From Bremerella sp. P1 (GTDB taxonomy: Bacteria > Planctomycetota > Planctomycetia > Pirellulales > Pirellulaceae): a stretch of 64,000 nt of DNA. The stretch covers positions 5,419,814 to 5,483,813 of the forward strand of contig NZ_CP118164.1 of NCBI RefSeq assembly GCF_028748185.1. Direction: 5' to 3'. Positions 27,053-34,715 of this stretch are shown piece by piece. Numbering within the stretch: position 1 is the first letter of the stretch; each line of letters begins with the position of its first letter. The notes below the pieces were generated by a model. It worked only from the letters and a program-made list of their open reading frames with translations. It was not told the origin of the DNA and did no database searches. The translations under genes and the position numbers were made by a program.

Positions 27053-27805
27053 TTAAGCAGCTGCCACGCGGACGCCGCCAGACTTGACGGCGACGACGCC
27101 TTCGACGAACTCTTCAAAAATGCGCTGATCCAGGGCCGAGGCCGACTCGGCTTCCGGGTGGAACTGCGTTCCGATGGCGAACCAATCTTCGTGAATCGAT
27201 TCGATAGCTTCGATCACGCCGTCTGGGCTACGTGCCGAGGCGATGAAACCAGGAGCCAACTCATCGATGGCCATGTGATGGCTGCTGTTCACGCGAACTT
27301 CGCCATCGCCAAAGATTTTTTCCATCAGGGTGCCAGGAGTGACATCCAATCCATGGCGGTGATGCTTGTCGATCGTGTCGTGATGCGGCAACGCACCCGG
27401 CAGGTCTTCGGGGATGTGCATGAACAAGTTGCCACCCATGGCAACGTTGAGCAATTGCATCCCGACACCAATACCGAATACCGGCAGTCGCATCTGGGCG
27501 ATCAATTTCATCATCGATCGGTCGGCTTCTTCACGGCGCGGTTCCATCATGCGGATGGAAGCGTGACGCATGAACCCGTCCCGATTGGGATCCAAATCCG
27601 GACCACCAATCATCACCACACCGTCCAGCCGCTGTAAAACAGCCTGCTGGTCTTCCGCGGTGGCAACCGGAGGAAGGACCACGGGAATCCCGCCTGCCGA
27701 GATCACTGCATCAAAGTAACCGGCAGAGATAAAGGAGAACGCTGGCCGATCATGGGTAGCATTCCGAAAGTTGGCATTCAAACCGATAACAGGTTTGGAA
27801 AACAT
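27053..27805 (-). CDS. Class I glutamine amidotransferase-like protein (PuuD family) lacking the catalytic cysteine
   Basis: A 250-residue protein of the gamma-glutamyl-GABA hydrolase (PuuD, peptidase C26) family. MFSKPVIGLNANFR, the GGPDLDP motif and the HPE pair (H216, E218 in FHPEAES) are in place. The nucleophile elbow normally read as GICRGMQLLN is G-I-G113-V-GMQLLN: glycine (GGT) replaces cysteine, so ordinary hydrolase activity is not expected. I chose ATG 27805, which has GAGGAG ten bases upstream; the frame is open for another 61 codons without family similarity. A ligand-binding or regulatory role is possible. Confidence 0.85.
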   Translation of the reverse strand: MFSKPVIGLNANFRNATHDRPAFSFISAGYFDAVISAGGIPVVLPPVATAEDQQAVLQRLDGVVMIGGPDLDPNRDGFMRHASIRMMEPRREEADRSMMKLIAQMRLPVFGIGVGMQLLNVAMGGNLFMHIPEDLPGALPHHDTIDKHHRHGLDVTPGTLMEKIFGDGEVRVNSSHHMAIDELAPGFIASARSPDGVIEAIESIHEDWFAIGTQFHPEAESASALDQRIFEEFVEGVVAVKSGGVRVAAA

Positions 27806-28334
27806 CTGGGGACTCCTCGGGCGCGTCATGCGCTCAAAAAACGAAGATCCTCCCAAGGCTTGTTTGATCAACCAACTTCGGCTTGATCCAGAAAGAAGAA
27901 TTTGCGACAAGTGCTTGGCTGTAACGAAGTTCGTCCAAAACATTCGTCGGTAAGCGGCCGATAAGTCAACGTGTAGTCCGACACGCAATTATTGGCTTGC
28001 CCACCAAGCAATCGCAGATACCCGTCCTGGGTTTTGGCTGAAGCGATGACCTCCCTATCATGAGCCTTGATCAGATCGCAACGTTCCGCTGCGTTCCCAG
28101 ATCAATCACAAGATGCGAAGAGTCTACCGATCCGTTAAAGCTTGCCAAGCTTTTTCCATATCTTGTGTCTTGGCAAACTAAAGTGGTCAATATATTCCAG
28201 CTAGCGGTGGCGTCATCCAAGCTTAACGCTACGAGAATGGATTCTTCCAAATGATCCTGGACGGTTCTCTCAGTGCCCCAAAACCGGTATGATATCCGCT
28301 TTACGGAAAGTTCTTCTCCGCTGTCAGAGTCGGC
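27806..28334. other. Divergent intergenic region, no gene seen
   Basis: About 530 bases between the amidotransferase-like gene and the OleA-like gene. The open frame extending upstream of the former is judged non-coding. Promoters for both genes should lie here, but none is clear enough to mark. Confidence 0.5.
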
Positions 28335-29453
28335 ATGAAATATCAGAATGTCTGCATCGAAGGGCTGGGCTACTGCCTGCCGGATGAAATTGTTACTTCG
28401 GCTGAAGTTGAGCAGCGATTGGCGCCCTTGTACCAGCGTTTACGGCTTCCAGAAGGGCGTTTGGAGCTGATGACCGGGATTTCGCAGCGGCGATTTTTTC
28501 CCGATGTGGTCCAGCCTGGGGATGTCAGTATCCACTCGGCTCGCAACGTAATGGCCGCCACGGGGATCGATCCTTCGGACGTCGGTGCCCTGATCCATGG
28601 TTCGGTCTGTCGCGATTTCCTCGAGCCAGCCACCGCTTGCCGCGTGCATCACGCGCTGGGCTTGCCACAAGACTGTGTGGTTTACGACGTGAGCAATGCC
28701 TGCCTGGGCATTTTGAACGGGGCGATTCAGATCGCCAACATGATTGAGCTGGGCCAGATCAAAGCCGGCATCGTTGTCGGAACCGAGAGTGGCCGGCACC
28801 TGGTCGACAACACGATCGAAACGCTGAACAACAGCGAGAACCTCAGCCGCAATGACATCAAGCTGGCCGTCGCTTCGCTGACGATTGGTTCGGCCAGCTG
28901 CGCGATGCTGCTGTGCCATAAAGAGCTAAGCCGCACCGGCAACCAGATGATTGCCGCCAGCGCTCGGGCACACACGCAGCACCACGACCTGTGCCACAGC
29001 ATCGCCGGCAAGAATGAAACAGGCGTCGGCAATCCGTTGATGCAGACCGACTCCGAGAAGCTGATGGCCGAAGGGATCGCCACCGGCGCGGCGACCTTTG
29101 CTGACTTCCAAGCCGAGACTGGCTGGTCACCCGATCAAATCGATCGCTCGATCTGTCATCAGGTCGGCCTGACGCACCGCAAGCTGGTCTTGGAAAAGCT
29201 CGGCTTGCCGATCGAAAACGACTTCGCCACGGTGCAGTGGCTAGGTAATACCGGTGCAGCCGCTTTGCCAACGACGCTCGCCTTGGCGGCTCAAACCCAG
29301 TTCATCGAAGCTGGTCAGAACGTTGCTCTGCTGGGAATCGGCAGCGGCATTAACTGCGTGATGATCGGTGCCCAGTGGCAAACGACGATGGTCAGCGGTA
29401 CGGGCGACATGCCAGTTGGCATGGAACGCAGCGGGGCGCTTTCAGCTGGCTAG
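28335..29453 (+). CDS. OleA-like thiolase (ketoacyl-synthase III family)
   Basis: A 372-residue thiolase-fold enzyme. C123 in DVSNACLGI, the histidine in CHQVGLTH and the asparagine in WLGNTGAAALP form the KAS III Cys/His/Asn triad. The overall sequence is closer to OleA, which condenses two fatty acyl-CoAs head to head, than to FabH: SVCRDFLEPAT carries E97 at the place of the OleA catalytic glutamate, 26 residues before the cysteine, and LLGIGSGINCVM matches the OleA C-terminus. OleA usually works with OleB, OleC and OleD to make long-chain olefins; none of these genes is in the window. The ATG start is supported by conserved N-terminal residues. The substrate could also be acyl-ACP. Confidence 0.85.
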   Translation: MKYQNVCIEGLGYCLPDEIVTSAEVEQRLAPLYQRLRLPEGRLELMTGISQRRFFPDVVQPGDVSIHSARNVMAATGIDPSDVGALIHGSVCRDFLEPATACRVHHALGLPQDCVVYDVSNACLGILNGAIQIANMIELGQIKAGIVVGTESGRHLVDNTIETLNNSENLSRNDIKLAVASLTIGSASCAMLLCHKELSRTGNQMIAASARAHTQHHDLCHSIAGKNETGVGNPLMQTDSEKLMAEGIATGAATFADFQAETGWSPDQIDRSICHQVGLTHRKLVLEKLGLPIENDFATVQWLGNTGAAALPTTLALAAQTQFIEAGQNVALLGIGSGINCVMIGAQWQTTMVSGTGDMPVGMERSGALSAG

Positions 29454-29460
29454 AATCGCG

Positions 29461-29613
29461 GGTGGCCCAGAGAGATTCCTCTCTGGGTCGGCGAAGCCGA
29501 CAAGCGGCGCATGGACTGACGTTACCCAAGATAGAACATTCCACTTCGATCAAGCGAATTCACTAGCCGCTTGTGACCTACGGCCACCCAGAGAGAAATC
29601 TCTCTGGGCCACC
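29461..29613. repeat. Nested inverted repeat (BIME/MITE-like element)
   Basis: The arms 29461-29488 and 29586-29613 are reverse complements at 27 of 28 positions, separated by 97 bases. Each arm is itself a hairpin with stem CCCAGAGAG/CTCTCTGGG; the four loop bases differ between the arms. The element starts eight bases after the OleA-like stop and ends at the stop codon of the following minus-strand gene, so it may also serve as a bidirectional terminator. Confidence 0.85.
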
Positions 29614-30321
29614 CTACGGCTTTTCCTCCGGTTCCAGCCAGGCGGTGATTTCCGTGGACTCTTCGGATTCCTTACCACGGGCCCCGGTTTTGGGATCAGC
29701 CTTTTCGCGGCCGCGGGCGACCATCGTCAGTAGGGTGATTTCTTCATCCGTCTGAAAGACCTTTGTTCCGGCCGATCGCATCAAGCCGCCGGTGCTGGTT
29801 GTCGAGTTGTTTCGCCAACTCATGAAGTTCTCAGGCAGGTCTCCTGAGGAAGAGGAAGTGCTGGCGCCGTTGATGACGGTGAGCTTCTGCTTCCATTGGC
29901 CTTCGGGGCCGCGGTAGATGGCCAGTTCGATTTGGCTGGTGCCTTCTTGCAGACGAGAAGTGCCGGTCATCGTGCCGCCCTTCGATTGCTTGACCATCAT
30001 GTGCGATTTGAGCGTGACCCCTTCGGGGACATACACTTTCCAGCGCCATACCAGGTCTTCGTGTGTGGGAGCCGCGACGACGTGGACGAGCTTTTCATCG
30101 GTGATCTCGAGGTAGCCGGTCTCTTTGCGGAGCTGCGTGAGTTCGGCCTCCATAGTGGCCATGGCTTTGTTGTTCTCGTCCATCTGCCACGACATCCGCA
30201 CGTGCGAGATGGCCAATGCGACGATAGTTAGCAGCAGCAGAATGGTGAGCAGCGAGAAACTGGTCCAGCGGTTGCGCGCAGGCGAAGTCGTTTCAGGGGC
30301 TTCTGTGGAATCTGTGGTCAT
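29614..30321 (-). CDS. Membrane-anchored protein of unknown function
   Basis: A 235-residue protein with one N-terminal membrane segment (SFSLLTILLLLTIVALAISH), a short coiled coil (MDENNKAMATMEAELTQLRK) and a periplasmic beta-rich domain. I recognise no named family; the layout is common among planctomycete envelope proteins. It lies 27 bases downstream of another unknown minus-strand gene and may share its transcript. Confidence 0.7.
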   Translation of the reverse strand: MTTDSTEAPETTSPARNRWTSFSLLTILLLLTIVALAISHVRMSWQMDENNKAMATMEAELTQLRKETGYLEITDEKLVHVVAAPTHEDLVWRWKVYVPEGVTLKSHMMVKQSKGGTMTGTSRLQEGTSQIELAIYRGPEGQWKQKLTVINGASTSSSSGDLPENFMSWRNNSTTSTGGLMRSAGTKVFQTDEEITLLTMVARGREKADPKTGARGKESEESTEITAWLEPEEKP

Positions 30322-30348
30322 GAATCGAGATGGGGTAAAGGCGAGCCG

Positions 30349-31761
30349 CTAATCGCCTGCTTTAAAGTTGAAGAGCTTCAGCGAGGATTTAATCGCATCG
30401 GTAAGAAGACCGCTTAGGTGCTTTTTGAATTCCTTCTCCATTTCATCGGTGAATTCGTCGGCACTTTCTGCATTTGTCGAGGCTTTCGAAATTATGTTGA
30501 TGATGCCAGTTGCTTGCTTTGTCACCAAGAAATCGAAGACTGTCTTCTTCAGTTCGTCTTGCAGAGGTTGACTGATGTGTGACGTGATCTCCTTACCTTT
30601 GACGATATGTTCGGCACGACGCGCAAGTCTAGCGTCGGCCTTCAACTTCTTGCCAATCATCTCATTGAGAAGCTCGGACACGAAGATTTGGACGAACTGA
30701 TTAGTAGCCTCAGCGGCAGCTTTGCTGTAGGCGGGTGACTTAGCGTATTGCGGGCCAGGGACGAAAATCTCAGTTTCTTCAAAGGTGAATGAGGAACCGT
30801 CTTTCGATGATTTTGGCTGTGCCTGCGAGCTTTTTTTGTTTGCTTGGAAATGTTTCTTGAGCTGTTGGTCGTTCGCAAGTTGCTTTGCGAAAGTCTTGAT
30901 AAAGACTAGGGTCGCTTTAGCGATTGGCCTATCAAGAGTCTTTAGTATTTTGAGCAAGGCCTCTTTGAATCGCTTCCTCGCTCGCTTGAGTATTAACCTT
31001 TTCATGCTGCCGGCGACGACCTTGGAGGCCGACTTGCGGATGCCGAGTGTCGCGGCATCCACGAGCATGAGCGAGGCCTGGGCCATGTAGGAAAAGGCTT
31101 CTTCCGATTGAGCAGCCATGCGAGCAAACTTATTGGAGATGATCATCTGTCGCAGATCGCGCTGGTACCACTTGCGTATGCCGCCTCGCAGCAGAAGCAG
31201 TTTGTACTTTGGCTTCTTGGCTCCCTTGGGAAGGGGCTTTTCGTTAGGAAAGATAATCGCGTCGTATTCGACCCTAATCACCGGGGCGACTCGGACGAAC
31301 CGCTGTGAAGAATCGATGTTGAGAATCTTGTAGCCGTAGAGATACTTCTTGGACTCGACGATGTCGAACGAAGCTACGCCGAACAGGATGTCGATCGTCG
31401 TCAGGGGATCCGGGTCCAAGGGAAGCCCATCTTCTTCAAACATTTTGGTTAGCCAATACCAGCTGGCACTGGCCGTGAAGATCAATTCGCCTTTCTCATA
31501 TGAGCGGGGACTCTTTCCAGTTTCGCCCCAGGAGCTTCTTTCCCCATTGCGCCACTTAGTGATCACATCTGTTTGCTTTCCGCCACGTGTTCGAACAGCG
31601 AACTTGAGATCTAGCGGCAGGATTTGTTCGTCTTCATCTTTTTCATCCGAAGCACGTTTCTTCTGATGCTCTAGATGACTGCGAACACGGGAATCTCTTT
31701 GCCACCGGTTATTACGAGAACCATGCGGCTTGGGGCTTCGAGTCGGAGGGCAATTGGGCAT
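30349..31761 (-). CDS. Large Lys-rich protein of unknown function
   Basis: A 470-residue protein without signal peptide. Residues 1-60 are charged and disordered, 60-200 look like a beta/alpha domain (GELIFTASASWYWLTKMFEE), and 230-470 are strongly basic amphipathic helices (MKRLILKRARKRFKEALLKI). No family is recognised. The C-terminal helices could interact with membranes or nucleic acids. No ribosome binding site is obvious, and the start is the first ATG of the frame. It precedes the 235-residue membrane protein by 27 bases. Confidence 0.6.
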   Translation of the reverse strand: MPNCPPTRSPKPHGSRNNRWQRDSRVRSHLEHQKKRASDEKDEDEQILPLDLKFAVRTRGGKQTDVITKWRNGERSSWGETGKSPRSYEKGELIFTASASWYWLTKMFEEDGLPLDPDPLTTIDILFGVASFDIVESKKYLYGYKILNIDSSQRFVRVAPVIRVEYDAIIFPNEKPLPKGAKKPKYKLLLLRGGIRKWYQRDLRQMIISNKFARMAAQSEEAFSYMAQASLMLVDAATLGIRKSASKVVAGSMKRLILKRARKRFKEALLKILKTLDRPIAKATLVFIKTFAKQLANDQQLKKHFQANKKSSQAQPKSSKDGSSFTFEETEIFVPGPQYAKSPAYSKAAAEATNQFVQIFVSELLNEMIGKKLKADARLARRAEHIVKGKEITSHISQPLQDELKKTVFDFLVTKQATGIINIISKASTNAESADEFTDEMEKEFKKHLSGLLTDAIKSSLKLFNFKAGD

Positions 31762-31872
31762 GATGAGGTTAACAGGGATGTAGGTCGGTAGCTGGCCAAG
31801 GTTTACCTAGCGTACCGTCGACGGCACCCTGCTGACAACATAATTCGGTTCAGAGTTTGCCTCGCGAGGGCA

Positions 31873-32601
31873 TCAATCCAAGTACGGATCCATGATGTTG
31901 GTTGCCTGGTGGCCTTGCTTGGTGGTGAACTGCGCGAGATTCACCGAGCCCTTGAATTCGTTGGAATGAAGCTTCGACCCATCGTCCAGGTTCATTGTGA
32001 ACCGGAGCTTAGTCGCGAAGGTGCCTCGGTACCTGGGGGCTGAGAATTGCCAGGAGTAATCGGGCCGCAAATATACGTGGTGGTAACTGTTGCCGCAGAA
32101 GCTAGAAGGCAGGTACTCGATCGGCTGCCAGTTTCCGGCTTGGTCTTGGGCCTCTTGGATGATGTTCAGGCGGCTATCGCAAGCGAAGAACTTGAGCGTG
32201 TCGTCGGTTCGATTGACCAGCAGAAGTTGCATGCCAGGCTTACCCCCGAAGCTTGTCTTTTCTGTCGGCTGGGCAAGTAGAAACAAGCCATCCCCGGGTA
32301 GGTCTCGCGTGACCTTATGAGCGGAATTCTCGCTGGGGCCGAAACCGCCTGCGGCTTCGGTGTCCCGGAACTGTGAGTCGGCGTAACAGTAGCCGCGAAG
32401 CATGAAGTCAACTTCCAGGAAGTTATCGACCGGCTGTTTGACGGCCACATCCTTCGGAACGGGAACGACCGGGGCGGCCACGTGCTCCCCGCCAGCAGAG
32501 ACTGCCGGACGGCTGTGACTTGCAGCAAAGATAACCGCCGTGATCAGCATCAGTATCGAGACGGCAGCAACAACATACCATTGATGGGCTGGTGTTTTCA
32601 T
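31873..32601 (-). CDS. Membrane-anchored or secreted protein of unknown function
   Basis: A 242-residue protein with an N-terminal membrane segment (YVVAAVSILMLITAVIFAAS) and a periplasmic beta-rich domain holding several aromatic residues and three cysteines. The tail shows SYHHVYLRPDYSWQFSAPRY. No family is recognised. Its start codon is ATG 32601; a weak purine stretch precedes it. It lies 111 bases downstream of no related gene and appears to be a lone transcript. Confidence 0.65.
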   Translation of the reverse strand: MKTPAHQWYVVAAVSILMLITAVIFAASHSRPAVSAGGEHVAAPVVPVPKDVAVKQPVDNFLEVDFMLRGYCYADSQFRDTEAAGGFGPSENSAHKVTRDLPGDGLFLLAQPTEKTSFGGKPGMQLLLVNRTDDTLKFFACDSRLNIIQEAQDQAGNWQPIEYLPSSFCGNSYHHVYLRPDYSWQFSAPRYRGTFATKLRFTMNLDDGSKLHSNEFKGSVNLAQFTTKQGHQATNIMDPYLD

Positions 32602-32822
32602 GGTCGATCACGCCAATAGCAGGATGAGAGCCAACACGCAGACAAGTGCGCAGCTAGTACTTTAATCGTACCTAGCCTTGGTCATTTAGAGGACGATTTG
32701 GCCAGCGTTTTGGATTTCAGAATTCTGGTGGGCGTCATGCAGGCATCGTCAAAGATGGCGCTGCTCGACGGCGCACCGTCGAGCATTGGTCACGTTTTCA
32801 CGCTTATTGAGAAGCTCTTTGC

Positions 32823-33410
32823 TTATGGCTCGATCTTGGTACCCAGGACTTCCAGGAACGAACGGATCCATGCGGGATGGGCGGGCCAGGCAGGGCCGGT
32901 GACCAGTTTACCGTCGACGTGAGCATTGTCGAACGTGCTGCTGGGCGGGATGGTCTCGCCACCGCCGATGACCACTTCCGGGCCGCAAGCGGGATAAGGA
33001 CAAACGGTCTTCCCTTTCAGCACGCCAGCGGCGGCCAGGATTTGAGGACCGTGGCAGATCGCAGCGATCGGCTTGTCGTTCTCGGCGAAGTGTCGCACGA
33101 TGTCGAGGACTTTGTCGTTGAGACGCAGGTACTCCGGTGCGCGCCCGCCGGGGATGACCAAGGCATCGAACGAAGCGGCATCGATCTCGTCGAACGTCGC
33201 GTTCAGACTGAAATTGTGCCCTGGCTTTTCGCTGTAGGTCTGATGCCCCTCGAAGTCGTGAATCGCCGTGGCGACGGTATCGCCGGCCTTCTTGTCAGGG
33301 CAGACGGCGGAAACTTCGTGCCCGACCATCAGCAGCATTTGAAAGGGAACCATGACTTCGTAGTCTTCCACGAAATCGCCCACGAGCATCAGAATCTTCT
33401 TGGCTGCCAT
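32823..33410 (-). CDS. DJ-1/PfpI family protein
   Basis: A 195-residue protein of the DJ-1/PfpI superfamily. The reactive C119 sits in the nucleophile elbow [11 protein letters not shown]15 in GDFVEDYE is the conserved acidic partner, and [12 protein letters not shown] is the adjacent loop. Members act as peptidases, glyoxalase III or deglycases, or redox chaperones; ordinary sequence reading does not separate these. It lies 29 bases downstream of the acyl carrier protein gene on the same strand, so the two are probably cotranscribed. Confidence 0.92.
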   Translation of the reverse strand: MAAKKILMLVGDFVEDYEVMVPFQMLLMVGHEVSAVCPDKKAGDTVATAIHDFEGHQTYSEKPGHNFSLNATFDEIDAASFDALVIPGGRAPEYLRLNDKVLDIVRHFAENDKPIAAICHGPQILAAAGVLKGKTVCPYPACGPEVVIGGGETIPPSSTFDNAHVDGKLVTGPAWPAHPAWIRSFLEVLGTKIEP

Positions 33411-33439
33411 ATCAATGTGTCTTTTCTGAGGGGGAGGGG

Positions 33440-33715
33440 TTAACGTGCTGCGCTGTGATGCTGGATGAACTTCACGACGTCGCCTACCGACTGAATGTCG
33501 GCGAAGTCATCGTAGTCGACCGGAAAGCCAAACTCTTTCTCGATGGCACAGACGAGTTCGATTAACTCGAACGAGTCTGGCACAAGGTCTTCCGCGAGCG
33601 AGCTATCCATTTGAACGTTCTCAGGACGAATGCGGCGAGTCTGTGAAATCTTGTCTCGCAACCATTCGAACACTTCACGATCTTGCACGGCGTAGGTCCT
33701 TCTGTCCAACGACAT
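33440..33715 (-). CDS. Acyl carrier protein-like
   Basis: A 91-residue acyl carrier protein. The phosphopantetheine site is S48 in [12 protein letters not shown], which differs a little from the usual DSLD motif, and the four-helix pattern is clear ([38 protein letters not shown]). It would carry an acyl chain on a 4'-phosphopantetheine arm. It is not next to fatty acid synthesis genes, so it is likely a specialised ACP rather than the main AcpP. The OleA-like enzyme 4 kb away is a possible but unproven partner. Confidence 0.85.
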   Translation of the reverse strand: MSLDRRTYAVQDREVFEWLRDKISQTRRIRPENVQMDSSLAEDLVPDSFELIELVCAIEKEFGFPVDYDDFADIQSVGDVVKFIQHHSAAR

Positions 33716-34110
33716 CGGTAGGTATCGCCCGATGGGACGACCTCTCGCCTGTTGCTGGCCGGCACACAGTACGAGAGCAATCGATCAGTTCCCTTCCAAC
33801 GACAGCGTTCTGGCTGGCCGCGCTGGTACCGCCGGCGCGAAAGCTGTCCCGGAACCGCTCTTAGGAAGTGGTCGGCATGATTTTAGCAGATCTTGTCTCA
33901 TACTTTCGAGCCAATGTCATGGCATCGGAAGCAGGTTTGCGTAATCCAATCGTGGAAACAGGGATAAAAAGGTAAAGAAAAACGATTAGATAGAGTGTTG
34001 CGGGTAGGTCATGGTTGCCGATAAGCAAGGCGTGGGAGCCAGCTTTGCTAGCACTTGGTGCCTGGACAACCACTTATGACGATTATTCCATCCCCCCTGG
34101 AAGAGAACCG
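33716..34110. other. Divergent intergenic region, no gene seen
   Basis: About 395 bases between the acyl carrier protein gene and the RNase H-like gene. Short open frames on both strands have no supporting features. GGAAGAG near 34099 is the ribosome binding site of the RNase H-like gene. Confidence 0.5.
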
Positions 34111-34635
34111 ATGAGAGAGAGTACTCCCCAATATCTCCTCGCGACCGGCTCACGAAGTGACATTGAAGGGGGACGTTGGCAATTTGTGTTGCGGAGTTCC
34201 GACCGCAAGTTCGAGATTGCTGAGTCCGACTTTGAAGCAAATCATTTCGGCGACCGCGTAGCGCTTTTGGCTGTGGTTCGTGGCTTGGAAGCCATCCCAG
34301 AGCCAAGCCGCGTCATGCTGCTTACCCCATCGCGATACATCTTGAACGGGATCCGCCACGGTCTTTGCACCTGGGAAGATCAGGATTTCAAGATCCAGCG
34401 ACTCGGACGACGTGTTGCCGTACGGAACCACGACTTGTGGTCACGTGTCGCGCACGCTCGACAATTTCATCGTATTTCAGCGAAGTATTGCCGCTCGTCA
34501 CTGACGGAAAATCCATCCGTTGAAGAGTGGCCGGCGAGAACTTCGCTGGTGGACGATATTCAGCTCGCTTTGCGAAATGCCCAGCACGAAATCGACGCGA
34601 ATACGACACTAAACCCATTGGCTACGTGTGCTTAG
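34111..34635 (+). CDS. RNase H-fold protein lacking catalytic residues
   Basis: A 174-residue protein that follows the RNase HI fold order but has lost its acidic active site. The first strand reads YLLATGSRS where TDGS is expected, DRVALLAVVRGLEAI where the helix should hold a catalytic Glu, and VMLLTPSRYILNGI where TDSxYV is expected (P73 replaces Asp). The later VAVRNHDLWSRVAHARQFH matches the VKNxDLWxRLDxAL helix of RNase HI well. It is therefore probably a nucleic-acid-binding or structural relative without nuclease activity. ATG 34111 is preceded by GGAAGAG; the open frame upstream to 34015 is not conserved. Confidence 0.75.
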   Translation: MRESTPQYLLATGSRSDIEGGRWQFVLRSSDRKFEIAESDFEANHFGDRVALLAVVRGLEAIPEPSRVMLLTPSRYILNGIRHGLCTWEDQDFKIQRLGRRVAVRNHDLWSRVAHARQFHRISAKYCRSSLTENPSVEEWPARTSLVDDIQLALRNAQHEIDANTTLNPLATCA

Positions 34636-34715
34636 GCCAATAGGGACAAGCAATTTTGGACAAGTCTCCCCCAGTAGAAATCACCCACAGCCGCTGCATC
34701 GGCAAGGAGTAGGAC

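Noticed and set aside
27806-27988. N-terminal extension of the amidotransferase-like gene
   Set aside because: No family similarity, while ATG 27805 has a strong ribosome binding site.
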